A program made the translations under genes and the position numbers. The notes beneath the pieces were generated by a model. It saw nothing but the letters and a program-made list of their open reading frames with translations. It was not told the origin of the DNA and did not search any database. A stretch of 64,000 bases of DNA from Saitoella complicata NRRL Y-17804 (lineage: Eukaryota; Ascomycota; Saitoellomycetes; Saitoellales; Saitoellaceae): the NCBI RefSeq assembly GCF_001661265.1, contig NW_017566992.1, positions 186,001 through 250,000 of the forward strand. Reading direction: 5' to 3'. Positions within the stretch are counted from its first letter, which is position 1, and the number at the start of each line of letters is the position of its first letter. Shown piece after piece: positions 50,871-62,138 of this stretch.

Positions 50871-53864
50871 CTACTGCGCCGTGATCTTCAGCCGCTGAGC
50901 AGCTGCGATCCTGTCACCCAACGACAAGGCCACTCCCTGTCCTTTACTGCGAATGCGGACATGACCAGTGATCGGTCCATCTCCGTCCTGCTCAATACTC
51001 AAGTTTGCCAGAGCATCCTCACCTGTACATATGTTAGCTTACTGTGCCAATTGCTACAACTGGAGAATGGCTTACCGAAAAGGCTTCGTGCGTACAAGTT
51101 GGCACTCAAGAAGCCACAATCTCCCTCAAGGGATGCCTCAGGCGTGAGACAAGCCATGTTGGTGTTCTTCATCAGGTGTGCCAAGAACTCGCGCAAGTTA
51201 GCTCCCTTGCTGTTAAGGTTTACTTTGTTCTCCCACTCAAACTCGGTCCACATGCTGCGGAACTGGCTCTCAGTGCACTGTGATGGCTTAATGTAATCCA
51301 TGATATCGGCATGAATGTGGTTGAGGATAACAATGTTGCTCTCAGCTCCCGCAGGACCATCGTAGACAATGTTACCGAAGATAACTCCGGTGTCGGTAGA
51401 AGACACCTTGACAGTAGCCTGAACACTGTAGAAGGAATGCGGACCGATGTTCTGAGTTGTTGGTCGCTCGACAATCTTCAGGTCACCAAGCGTAGCGAAC
51501 TCCACGGACAAATTCTGCAGAGTCTCGCTAGTTTGGTTAACCAACAAGATATCAAGAACGATATCGAACTGGTGAACCTTGACATAAGCCTCGGCGTAGA
51601 TAGGGTCTGAAAAACCAGTAAGCTGTACAACGCGACCCAACTTGGATGAAACATCCTCAAGCTTAGACTCAGCACCAGTAGCCTTGGACAAGTCCTGCTC
51701 CAACTCGTTGACCGGCTCGACATGGTTCTTCCGTGCCAAGTGACGGATGTTAATAAGGTCGTCAGCCTGTGCAGCAGTCTTCTCCTTCTCGAGGGCGAAA
51801 GCAGCAGAGCGCTTCTTCTCCTCGGCCGTCAGCATGACAGTGAATGCTGATCTGGTGTCCTTCAGGAAGACATCTTCAACACCCTTGTTCTCCTCAAACT
51901 CAGCCAAGGACTTGACACAGTTGATGATACGGTCGATTGAATCCTCATCAATGGCAGTCTTCACGAACTGAGATTGCCCGACACGGATAATGGAAGTCAT
52001 GATCAACATAGCCTCCGCACGCAGGGCATTTACCCGAGCAGAGTCCGATGACATCTCGGAATAACGCATGACGAGCTTCACCAAGGTAGCAGACAAGATC
52101 GAAGCGAGGTAGTAGTCACCATCGAGAATAAGTTGTCGCAATGGTGGCTTCTGCGCCTTCTTAACTGCCTCCAATCTTGTCTTCTTGGCGGAGTCGCTAG
52201 TGATAGCACCCTCAGTAGCATATGTACCGTCAGCCAAAACCTTTCTTGATGATTGGGATGACGCCGCGACCTCTGCTGAATCTCCATTCAAACCCTCAGC
52301 CTCGTTGGCAGCAACATCCAAAAGACGCTGCTCCGAAGCCAAGATCGGGATCTCGCCCAAACTCGTTCTGATTCTCCGCCATGCTTCCCGAACATCCGTC
52401 TCTGAAGTACAGTACTCACCGACAATCCACAATGCTCCCCGGTAAACCTTGTTAGCACGCACCTCACTCAGAGTAGACATAAGCTGAGCGATAATCGCCG
52501 AACGGAGGGCAGGGAACTTCTCGACAACCTCCTTGACGAATGCAATAACGTCAACAGCGGAAGCGCTGTTGAACTCGCCAATGCATTCCATGAGCACATG
52601 AACCACACTGGACGCGACTTCGGAGAAGCGAATGGCGCACTGGTGAATAGTGTGGATAAGAAGTTGGCGATACTCGTTGTTCTTTTCGTAGGCCTCGTCG
52701 ATGGTCTTGGTCAACTCTTTCTTCAACAACTGGATAACCTCCTCCACATTCCTGCTCGACACCATCTCCAATGCGATATCCAGGGCCTTCTTTCGGACAT
52801 CGATGTCGGGGCTCGAGAGGACGCGCAAGACGTCCATGACGAGGTCATCAAGGGTACGCTCGTGCTTGCGGCGGAGGTTGTCGATCCGGTCGAGGACGAT
52901 GAGCTTGACGTTGTTGTCGGACTCTTTGACGACCAACTCAATAAATTTGCTGGCGGCGGCCTTGATGGCGACAGGGTTGTTGGTCAAGGCGGTCAAAGCA
53001 GTAGCAGCCTCGTATACAACCGTGCTGGACTGACTCTCCAATAGATCGAGAATGACCTTGAGGTAACGAGAACGGTTCTGGGCGTTAGTAAGGGAGTCCT
53101 TGCGAATGAACTCGATCACGGCCATCTGCATGCTAGTCTCCATTCCAGTGATGTTGTCAAACTTCTCCTCGAGCCATTGCACCACACGTTCAGGGCTGAT
53201 CGCACAGAGCGCAAGGAAAGCATTACGCCTGCAGCTCGAATCACCCTCAGCAGCCAAGAAGTTCGCAATCAACTCTGGTGCATCAGGGACGAGGTTCTCC
53301 GAGTGAAGGTAGATACTGTAAATTGCAAAGACGGCGTTTTTCCGGACATACGAGTGCCTGTGCTCAAGACACTGACGCGCCGTAGGAAGAAGCGGCTCGA
53401 GGAGTTCCGGAAGCTGGATCTTGGTGAGGAACCGAAGTGTCGCCCCACGGATGTACTCGTTGGGGTGTTGCAGGTCGTTACGGATAGCGTTGATCACGAG
53501 GACCATTTCCTGTAGCAGTGTCTTTCCATCCGCTTGTGTCTTGGTACATGCTTCCCAGTAGAAGTGCAGCAGCTTCTTCAACACCTTGTTCTTTGATGGC
53601 ATGACGAAGCGGATGACGTGCATGAGGAGCTGGTTGGGCATTGGATCACCGTTGAGCATGATTGCCAGGATCCTGCGCATGGTCTCGATTTTGACATTGT
53701 CGGAACCTTTCTCGAGGGAATTGCGAATATCTGTGGTTCGAAGGATCAGTAACAACACTGCGGATTCGTTTCTAGGTTGGAGACGTACCCTGCAAGCTAG
53801 GAGCATCAGCAGAATTGTCCTGGTGGACGATGGTATAGCAACTGTCCTGCACAGACGTAGCCAT
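50871..53864 (-). CDS. SEC26: Coatomer subunit beta (beta-COP)
   Basis: Three exons (53864-53789, 53730-51076, 51022-50871) encode 960 aa, close to the usual length. beta-COP is part of the F-subcomplex of the COPI coat for retrograde Golgi-to-ER traffic. The spliced start [16 protein letters not shown] leads into [21 protein letters not shown]. The N-terminal adaptin-like HEAT solenoid covers about residues 20-530 ([28 protein letters not shown]). The appendage covers about 650-960 ([26 protein letters not shown], and [22 protein letters not shown] in parts). Introns of 58 and 53 nt sit near the two ends. The last exon supplies the conserved end, [13 protein letters not shown]. Confidence 0.96.
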
Positions 53865-54300
53865 CCTGGAACCGGTGACGCGACAGGCGGAAAGGGGATC
53901 AACGAGGTGAAAGAGTCTCTGGTGGTTTGATGTGGATTCTCGAGGAACTTAGTCTCAGTTGTCCTCGGGTTTCTTCAATTGACCGGTCTGGGTATATTCA
54001 CCCGACTCTTTCAGGCTTCTCGTGTTGTTGCCAGCAACGCGCGACGTCTCGACGTACGGTCCCTCCCCCATGCATGCCGCCGAGAGTCGTCACGGGGAGT
54101 AGACAGCGTCGCTTTGGAATACTGGATTATGATGGAGGTAAAAGAGCGTTTGAAACCTTGGGTATATTGATTTTGGCTTCCTTCGCCAAGGTACGGTCAA
54201 CGACACTGTAGCCCTTCAGCCGCCATTCCTTCCAGAAACACAAGAGCAACCGTACTCCAATAACCATAGAGATATTTTCTTTTAATTCCACCTCTCCAAC
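53865..54300. other. Intergenic, beta-COP promoter and MAGO 3' side
   Basis: These 436 bases carry no gene I can support; frames of 63-94 codons lack domain features. Confidence 0.45.
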
Positions 54301-54914
54301 TCATCCTGCCTTGATAGGCTTGATCTGCATAGGCCTATTGTTAGCATTGTCCGCTGTCATGAAGGAGAGGCAGGAGCATACCTTGAAATGCAGAGCAATG
54401 AGAGAAAACACCAACGCCTTCAAATCCTGAACAAGATAATAGAACACCCTCAACCCCTCCGGGTCCTCACTCTCCGTAACATCCACCAGACTACCAATCT
54501 TGGCCGTCTCAAAACTGATATGCTCGTTGCCCAATCTGATCTCCAACTCCTGACGCCCATCCTTGTTTTTTCTTGGCCATTTTGCGTCATCTTCTTTCAG
54601 AACTTCAGACTCTTGGATGATACGTTTCAGCTCTGCAATCATAGCCTGAGAAACACACATTTCCTTTCTGATGAGGGAGTCGTTGCGGTAGTTTGAGTTG
54701 TTGGCATATCGTGCGACACCGTCGGCTCGAAAGTCGAACTCTATAGAAGCTGTAAGCATCGTAACACGCTGGACGTCTCGGGGACTCACCTAAGAACTCG
54801 TGGCCGAAGCGACCGGTATGACCAGAACTAACAAGCGCATATCAGCACCGGTCATGAATGTAGCGAGCGGATCACGTACTAGTATCTCAGGTAGAATGGC
54901 TCGTCGGACGACAT
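54301..54914 (-). CDS. MAGO: Mago nashi homologue
   Basis: Four exons (54914-54880, 54827-54790, 54740-54382, 54324-54301) encode 151 aa. Mago pairs with Y14 in the exon junction complex. The spliced protein begins [19 protein letters not shown], then [20 protein letters not shown]. It continues with the nearly invariant [57 protein letters not shown] and ALHFKIKPI. Intron 3 (54325-54381, 57 nt) is stop-free and a multiple of three. It has a GTATGC donor, a GCTAAC branch and an ATGCAG acceptor, and retention would split the conserved HFK-IKPI. The gene is divergent from CLR4, with 232 bases between the starts. Confidence 0.97.
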
Positions 54915-55146
54915 GGTGATCCTTCAATTGCAATTGCAATTGCTGTCGGGCTGTATGCTCTTACGGCTCTTCTGGTGTTCACGTACCTTAGGTAGTATAC
55001 GACGCGACCCTCGTACAACCAGAGCATGCAGGGGGGTACATGCGATACCTCCAAGTACGTCAAAGGGGAAAACAAAGCAACCAGATGCAAGGAAAGCGAG
55101 AGCATACAGTCCCAAGAGCAAGAGAAGGGAGAGCATACACCCGACC
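54915..55146. promoter_or_regulatory. Shared divergent promoter of MAGO and the CLR4-like gene
   Basis: The region contains three tandem CAATTG hexamers (54925-54942) just above the MAGO start. GCATACA motifs occur at 55102-55108, at 55133-55139, and inverted at 54952-54958. GCATACA recurs five times in the GOS1 promoter. Confidence 0.45.
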
Positions 55147-56847
55147 ATGTCGTCGAAGGGCAATCAGCACAAAGCCGTGAACGATCCTGAGGAGAGCGAG
55201 TACGAGGTGGGATCATCTTCGTCCAGTTGCGACCGAACGAATGCTAATACAAAAGGGTAGGTGGAAGAAATCGTCGACGAGAGAACTATTGGCAAGAAAG
55301 AGACCGAGTTCAAAATCCGCTGGAAGGGTTATGGCCCTGGACAAGACTCATGGGAACCGAGGAGCAATCTGCTGAGCTGTAAAGACGCACTCAAGGCGTG
55401 GGCCAACAAGAAGAAGAGAGCCCAATCACAGACGCCGATAGCAAAGAAGCGCAAGATATCGGAGTCTATTTCCGTGTCATCTAATGGCGATCGGTCACTG
55501 ACGCGGACGCCGTCGTCAGATATCCGGCAACAGGCAGTGAGGAAAGTTCCTACTCGCTTGAATTCACCGGTAGTCATCAATCTCACCTCAGACCCAGTAT
55601 CGTCATTGCATAAGTCGGTTGAAAACAGCAATTCCGGCCCTCCTCAAAGGCTAAAACTACCACCGACATCGGTTCCCACGCCCGCAGCCGGATCCAATGA
55701 GCGTATAACCGCAGGTGTTGCGACAATCACTATATCTGACGGATCAGTCGCCTCAGAGGCATCTTCACAATGTGGTCCTTCAACTTCACCGCGAACAAGG
55801 AGACGGAACGATATCCCACCAACTACCACAATGGCCTACCCCACCTCGCACGGTTTAGTCACCGCCCTGACCGACGCATCCCCTGGCCACGCCCGGGTGG
55901 TCAAGAAAGCATCCTTGAGTGAACTGCAACAGGCATTTGAGGCGAAGCTAGCACTGCTTAAGCCCAGAGTCTCCCTTGTCAATGAGATCGACGATAGCGC
56001 AGCTGTACCAGATAATGTCGAAAAGTTCGAGTTTATCGAACGGTATCGATTTGCGCTTGGGATCACGGAACCGGATTCAGGATTCTCTGCCGGCTGTGAG
56101 TGTGGGATTAAGGAGGGAAATGTGTTTGGTGGGCATTGTGATTTGGACGATCCGCTTAAGTGTTCTTGTCTACAGGAGATGGCCGAACCGGAGTTTGCGT
56201 ATGACAAGCATGGATTGCTGACCAGTACTGACTGTCCGATATATGAGTGCAACGAAAATTGCGGATGTGCATTAACCTGTCCAAACCGCGTAGTTCAACG
56301 CGGCCGCCAACTACCACTTGAAATCTTCAAAACACCGGACAAGGGCTTCGGCCTCCGATGCCCGCAAAACATCAAAGCAGGGACATTTTTAAGCACATAC
56401 ACCGGAGAAGTCATTACCAACGGCGAAGCAAAACGACGTGAACCGATTTACGAAAACAACGGTGCAACGTACCTGTTCGAGCTCGACTTTTTCGAGTCCG
56501 AGTTGGAGGAGAGCGGGCAAGAGTGTTATACTGTCGATGCACAATGTTGTGGTGATCCGACGCGGTTTATTAATCACTCTTGTGATCCGAATCTTCAGGT
56601 CAGGGTAGTGTTGGTACAGATGGACCAAAGGCTGTATCACATTGCGTTCTTTGCAATACGGGACATTCCGGCATATGAGGAACTTACGTTCGATTACTCG
56701 CCTTCACCGCATCACCACGAGATGAGTAGATCAGCTCCGCAGCGAAGGAGGGGCAGAGGTAGGCGTGCGGTAGCAGGACCGAAGAACTACAAGGCAAAGT
56801 TGTCTTGTGAGTGCAAGTCGGCCAAGTGTCGCGGTTACACGTTTTGA
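55147..56847 (+). CDS. CLR4: Chromodomain histone H3K9 methyltransferase (Clr4/Suv39 type)
   Basis: Two exons (55147-55206, 55261-56847) encode 548 aa. The enzyme methylates histone H3 Lys9 to build heterochromatin. A chromodomain spans about residues 17-70 (SEYEVEEIVDERTIG, KIRWKGYGPGQDSWEPRSNL). A disordered Ser/Thr/Pro linker follows. The pre-SET domain has nine-Cys-type clusters (SAGCECG, CSCLQEM, CPIYECNENCGC, TCPNR). SET holds KGFGLRC, YTGEVI, RFINHSCDPN and AYEELTFDYS. Post-SET ends CECKSAKCRGYTF with its zinc-binding Cys residues. The intron falls inside the chromodomain between YE and VEEIV. It has a weak GTGGGA donor but a good ATGCTAAT branch and a GGTAG acceptor, and joins the aromatic-cage segment correctly. 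Confidence 0.94.
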
Positions 56848-56863
56848 GGGGGGGTGGGGGGGG
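56848..56863 (+). repeat. G7-T-G8 run directly after the CLR4 stop
   Basis: The stop codon TGA is followed at once by seven G, one T and eight G. The tract could form a G-quadruplex in the 3' untranslated RNA, or may be a slippage-prone homopolymer. Confidence 0.8.
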
Positions 56864-57037
56864 ATCATTGTATGGCCATGACCTTGCCGGACAACAAGGT
56901 GCCCGCAGGTCTATCACGTAACACAAAAGTCCATCTTGCTCGAAGCTGAGCGTTCTGTTCCCACCGAGATGAATTTCCCGCGACTGCTGCAATCCCATGC
57001 AGGGCCAACCCTTCCCCGGGTTCTGGGTGTTGCAACA

Positions 57038-57092
57038 GCAGCATACAAGCAGCATACAAGCAGCATACACGCAGCATACACGCAGCATACAC
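57038..57092 (+). repeat. Five 11-bp tandem units in the GOS1 promoter
   Basis: GCAGCATACAA occurs twice and GCAGCATACAC three times, head to tail, ending 45 bases above the GOS1 start. The GCATACA core also appears in the MAGO/CLR4 promoter. Confidence 0.85.
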
Positions 57093-57137
57093 CCGGGCCC
57101 GTCAATCAACACCAATTGCAATAGCAATCAGTTGAAC

Positions 57138-57908
57138 ATGGCTTCCTCTTCATCATCCTGGCCATCGCTGCGCTCCAAGGCACGCTCTCTCGAGTCACAG
57201 ACAGAGTCCTTCTTCCTGCAATACTCTGCCTTGGCACAGTCGTCTGGACAGACATCCGATGATGAAGCCCTGGAATCCAAGCTAACAACCATCCTTCAGG
57301 AGGTAAAAGAATCTTCCAGCTCATTTGTCTTTTGCTAACAATGCTGTCACAGCGCCAGGAAGTCATCAACACGCTGTCTCGCCTGCTTGACATGGACACC
57401 GCTGCCAACTCAACAACCAAGGTTCACCAACTCCAGCGTAACCGTGAGATCCTCGCCGAACACAACAAGGAGTTCCGCCGCATCAAAGATAACATCGAGC
57501 AAACGCGAAATCACAGCGACTTACTGAGCTCGGTACGAAGAGATATTAAGCAATACAAAGATGCCACGGGCTTGGCGGACGCGGAAGCTGGTTATATGTT
57601 GCAGGAGAGAGGGACGATTGATAATTCCCATAGGATGGCAGATTCCGTTCTGGCGTATGTGAACTATGATTTACAAGTGAGGCTGTTACTGACGGTGGGC
57701 TTACAGGCAAGCATATGAGACCAGAGAGGAATTCGCTCGGCAAAAGGCAGCACTGAAAAGAATCCAAATCAGAATCACGGAGACAGCAATGCAGATACCT
57801 GGATTGAATACGCTCATCTCCAAGATCAACACCAGAAAGAAGCGTGATAGTCTGATCATCGCGCTGCTTATTAGTTTCTGTGTTTTTGGGTTGTTCATGC
57901 TACGGTGA
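57138..57908 (+). CDS. GOS1: Golgi SNARE Gos1
   Basis: Three exons (57138-57302, 57353-57654, 57707-57908) encode 222 aa, matching the yeast length. Gos1 is a Qb-SNARE for intra-Golgi and endosome-to-Golgi fusion. The N-terminus has SSWPSLRSKARSLESQTESFF, the family start (landmarks WPSLRSKAR, LESQ). The centre has VHQLQRNREILAEHNKEFRRI. The SNARE motif contains DNSHRMADSVLAQAYETREEF, and a single C-terminal anchor RDSLIIALLISFCVFGLFMLR closes the protein (each segment a landmark, not contiguous). The 50- and 52-nt introns are canonical. Confidence 0.94.
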
Positions 57909-57995
57909 GCGCAAGACGGGATATGGCTATGCATCCGTTAGGTTACGGCGTTTTGTCTTTTTTGATATTCCCCCAAGGAAGTGACGCTAGAACGG

Positions 57996-59018
57996 TCATT
58001 CTAATTTTTTGGCCTGTTGTTCCAGTTTCCTTGCCAATTGCTCACCGAGTGAATCCACCTCGGACTGAAGCACATTGATTTCGTCCTGCTTAGGCTTCTT
58101 CACCTCATTAACCCTTCACATCCTCAACCTTTGCCTGCAGCTCCGAAGCCTTCTCCGTGTTAGCACCCTCCATCGCACCTGCATCGACAGTCTTTGGTGC
58201 CTTGTCCAAACTCTGCTTTGATCATTATACTCTTCTCGACCTCCTCAGCATCACCACATACCGCCCATCTGATCCTGGCCTCAGCATCCAACAACTATGT
58301 ATACCCAACGTATGTGTTAAAGTATCCAATACTGTGTCTCAGAATGTTCGGTAATCTGGTAGTAAGGAAGAAGTAGTTGTCGTGCTCCTCAGAAGGTACG
58401 AATTTGTGATACCCGGGAGAAAGGCCCACACAAGGGCTGCTTTTAAGGGGTTTTCCTGGATGTTGATGCTCACCATGCCAGGCCACTCACTTCCTGCGAC
58501 AGAGGCCAAGTGTTCCCTGAAAGCATTGGAGAACGTCGCAGCCTGTTCCTCAGCTGACCGAGAAGAAAAGATGGAAACAAGAGTGACAGCGTGGTTCAGG
58601 ATAGCCGACGCTGTACTCTCGTCTTTTGCCGAACTTGTGTTCGGCGTTCGTCCTTTTAGGTTCGGCATATACAGTGCTTTGTCCTTCTGGAACATACGGG
58701 TCGGCACAACCCAGTGCTTCCCCATATGTTTCTTAATGCCATAGAAATTGTTCCAGTAGGATTCATTCATGAACTCCACTAGGTTTTCTGGCCTTTCTAC
58801 AATATCTTGTTGTTGTCAAGCTTATCCCTCGTTCGTTCTTTCCAAGCCCGTGAGTCTTTCTCAGTACCCACTAATTGATCCCCCACATGCGGCATAATTT
58901 CAATGCCAATCGGTCGGTCAAGGGAAGGAAGAACATCGTTGTTTAATGCCTGGGCTGGCGGAACTGATGGTGCTGAAGTTGCGTAAGAAGCGTGGGACAA
59001 GATTCTAGCCGAGAACAC
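57996..59018 (-). pseudogene. ATP10: ATP10-like gene, decayed
   Basis: The minus strand carries recognisable pieces of Atp10, the mitochondrial factor that chaperones ATP synthase subunit 6. A presequence-like start (MFSARILSHASYATSAPS) is followed by FMNESYWNNFYGIKKHMGKHWV, MFQKDKALYMPNL, VTLVSIFSSRSAEEQ, then DNYFFLTTRLPN and IGYFNTYVGY, LLDAEARIRWA, and a coiled-coil tail. They lie in different frames. The frame shifts near 58800, near 58410, near 58190 and near 58110, and a TAG interrupts the conserved VGY-LLD stretch at 58295-58297. No plausible introns explain these breaks. Several lesions argue against one sequencing error. Atp10 is normally required for respiration, so an intact copy is expected elsewhere. 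Confidence 0.8.
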
Positions 59019-59284
59019 AATCGATAGCGGACGAATGGTCGATGAATCTGATCATCCTCGTGTTGTAGGATTGAATGAATCAGTGGAAGTTGTTGCGGAT
59101 ATATGGAAATAACGGCTTCGGAATTGAATATGTGTGCGCGGTGTAGCGGACGAGTACGGGAAGTACGCTGACCTCACTCGGTAACGGGGACTGCATTCTC
59201 ATATCGTGCACTCTCCTTACGAATGCAGAGTACTCCTGTACATAGAAATGCCTGCCAATATATTCCCTCTATATCGTGATTTAA

Positions 59285-61530
59285 CTATGGATATTTCTTC
59301 AAGATGCTCAATCCTGCTTGAATCCTGTTCGCACATGGTAAGCATTTGTACCCACGTCACCTTAACAGTCAGCAGTACATACCTCACATCAACGCGATTA
59401 GCAATATCGTAGTTTTGACCATAATCCCGAGCCTTGATCAGCCATTGCCTTGCTGCGGCCGCACCCTTGGCTTCCTTTTGCCCCTCCCAGAGACAAACGG
59501 CCAGTTCGTAACTGTAACACAACACGTTAGTAGTGACATGACCAATGCTGACCGTACAACTCACTATCCACCAGGAATGCAGTATTCGTCTTTATCTTTG
59601 CTCGTATAGAAAATAGCCTTTTCCGTGTGGACAACACGCTGTTCGAGAATCTCTCGAGCACCCCGGAGATCGCCCGAGTAGCGCATGACGACAGCGGTTA
59701 GCATGTCCCTCACAACCATCTCGTCTGCATCATCCTCCATCTGCCATTTGGATGCGTCCCTGTATTTGATCATGCGCTGTGATTTCTCCAACAGCTGCTT
59801 ATCGCTGGCCATACGGACCCATCCGTTGTTGATCCACACGAACTCCATGAGGGGACTGACCCCTACGCCATCTACAAGTTGACCTTTGGATCCCACGCGT
59901 GCTTGCCATCGCTTGATCTTCCGCTGAACAAACACTTCAAGCGGCATGGGCTTGGACATGAATGTTTTCTTCCCCACAAGTCCAGGGACCTTGGTCAGTA
60001 AAGCATCAGCTTCTTTCGCGCACCTCGCCGCGGCCTCCGTGTCGTTATCAAGCAGCGCCTGCCGGTAGAGCTCAACGTAACAACAACCAGCGAAGAAGGT
60101 GTAGATGGCATGACTCCACTCACTTATTGACGACAGATGCAGCATCTTCTGCGCAGCTTCCTCAAAGCGCAAGGCGTATAGAAGGTTGAGAGCGTGCTCA
60201 TATGTCCAGAGCACTTCAACTTGCTTCATCTGAAAGGTCATAGGTTGCTCCAAACGATCGAGGGCTTCGTACAGCTTTCCTTGCTGCGCCATTGCTCGTG
60301 TTTCCTGTAAGCCCCACATACCACTTTTCGGGTAGCGAACCTTTGTGAGGGCCAGCATCTCCAGTGTCTTCCTTCTCTCTTCAAAAAGCTCATCGTCGAC
60401 AATATCACAACTAGAAATGGCATTATAGTACTCGAGGAGCGTCAATGTAGCAATGGCGCCGTATACGTTGGGTACGGGAGCACTGTCCCAAAGAAGTTGA
60501 AGTGCCTGCTTTCGATCTCCTCTGAAGCCGATAATCGAGAGGATCTTGTTGAGAGAAGTGGGTAGAAGGGAAATGATCAAGATGAAGATGCCTAAACCGG
60601 ACAGAGTACCCTAAATTGGGCCGAATTAGTCTTGGAAATCAGAACCACAAAAGCGACGGGAAATACCGCGTAGATGAGCCCGTTCATTTGTTCGTCACCC
60701 TCCTTTCCTCTGAAAGAGGCATCCACTGCAGGAGAAGCTTTCGTATTCCTCCTTTTGCTACCTGTACTGCTAGCGGTCTTGATGCTGATATTACTGGGTT
60801 GATGGTGAAGATGAAGTGACTCTTGTGTTGCATCAGTCAGCGCATTCACCGTTTCAGACTCCTCCTCAGGCGACATGGCCGTCCCATCCACACCGGCAGC
60901 GCCAAGTACAGCTATCTGTTGACCACCGGTAATGATTTCGTAGTTCTTAGCAAACAGCCCGTATGCTTTACGAATGTTAAACCTACGCAGCGTGTTAGAA
61001 CGGACCGTGAGAACTGAAGAGGTTGGCAACATACGCAGCCTTCATACTCTCCACCATGCTCTCGGTTGTAAAGCCGACCAAACTGCTCATGAGGAGGGCA
61101 TCCGCCCTAACTAGGGAAAACTCGGTCCCAGGCGGATATTTGCCAGCGGGGCGTCCCTCTGCGATAGCCTTCCTCTGCTCTTTATCAGCAGCGGCTTCGG
61201 CCTCAAGGACTTTCCTTCCAGCTGCCTTCAATATTTCCTGTTCACCACCAATAATTCCTTTGAGGAACTGCACAGCAGCTCTCCCGAGCATGTGGTACAC
61301 CGAAGAGCCCATGTTCATGTATCTATCGGCTTCGTCGAGTTGATCATTCTAGAAGCTGTGTAAGCTTATTTTTTGCAGCAAACAAGATGTAGCCAGCGTA
61401 CCATCAAAGCGTCCATTCCGGCGAGGGTCTGTCTCAAGGCCTCTCTGTCCTCCTCGCTGGACTCCATGAGCTTCAAGTTGGTTGAGGAGGCGGGAGTGGA
61501 GGCAGACGAGCCCCATAGCTTCTTGAACAT
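59285..61530 (-). CDS. IML2: Iml2/TTC39-like TPR outer-membrane protein
   Basis: Six exons (61530-61402, 61348-61035, 60982-60667, 60610-59565, 59511-59383, 59324-59285) encode 657 aa. Iml2 is a mitochondrial outer-membrane-associated factor for inclusion-body clearance in yeast. The N-terminus is MFKKLWGSS. NDQLDEADRYMNMGSSVYHM and the AEGRPAGKYPPGTEFSLVRADA region follow, then a hydrophobic segment GLGIFILIISLLP. LNKILSIIGFRGDRKQALQLLW is the DUF3808/TTC39 hallmark (two landmarks). The rest is TPR-like helical pairs, ending in YYELAVCLWEGQKEAKGAA. Introns are 52-58 nt and the last exon is 40 nt. It is divergent from SEM1, with 147 bases between starts. Confidence 0.9.
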
Positions 61531-61677
61531 CCTGGTAGATGGAAAAGAAGAACCGGTGGGTTTGTAAGTTTGGTGGTGTTGAAGCTGCGGATCGATGTCA
61601 TTGTTGGTGCAGTGCGTCGGCCTGCAAGTGCGCACGTACGTACGAGGGAAACGTCACGACAAACAACATCACGGAAA

Positions 61678-62138
61678 ATGTCAACTACGACCGAGAAGAA
61701 GCCTGAGGATGATAAGAAGACTCATTTGACTCACCTCGAGGAGGATGACGAATTTGAAGACTTTCCTGCCGAGGGTACGTGGGCGGCATTGAATGCGTGG
61801 CACACGAGCTGACAGTTTCGTACGTTAGACTGGACGGATGCTGAAGCCGGAGTGAACCTTCCTGGTGGCAAGACTGCTCTGTGGGAGGACAACTGGGATG
61901 ACGATGATGTCGAGGACGATTTCTCAAATCAATTAAAGTACGTGGACCCGAGGAGTGCAGAGTGCAACGTGCAGCGTGGACCACTTGGCTCGTCATTGCG
62001 TGACAGCAGGCGTACTTGCGCTCGACTATACACTCCGTCATCGCTTTCGAGTCTCCTGTTTGTTAACATGATCACTACAGGGCGGAGCTCGAGAACGTCA
62101 AGCAGCAGGCTGGTCAGCCCCAGCCCATGCAACAGTAA
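61678..62138 (+). CDS. SEM1: 26S proteasome subunit Sem1/Dss1
   Basis: Three exons (61678-61774, 61829-61937, 62081-62138) encode 87 aa. Sem1/Dss1 is a small acidic disordered protein shared by the proteasome lid, TREX-2 and BRCA2-type complexes. The two acidic-aromatic boxes are LEEDDEFEDFPAEDW and ALWEDNWDDDDVEDDFSNQL, followed by a short helix, LENVKQQ. Intron 1 is 54 nt. Intron 2 is 143 nt, the longest coding intron in the window, with a GTACGT donor and a CACTACAG acceptor. The gene is too short and split to be obvious as a single frame. Confidence 0.94.
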
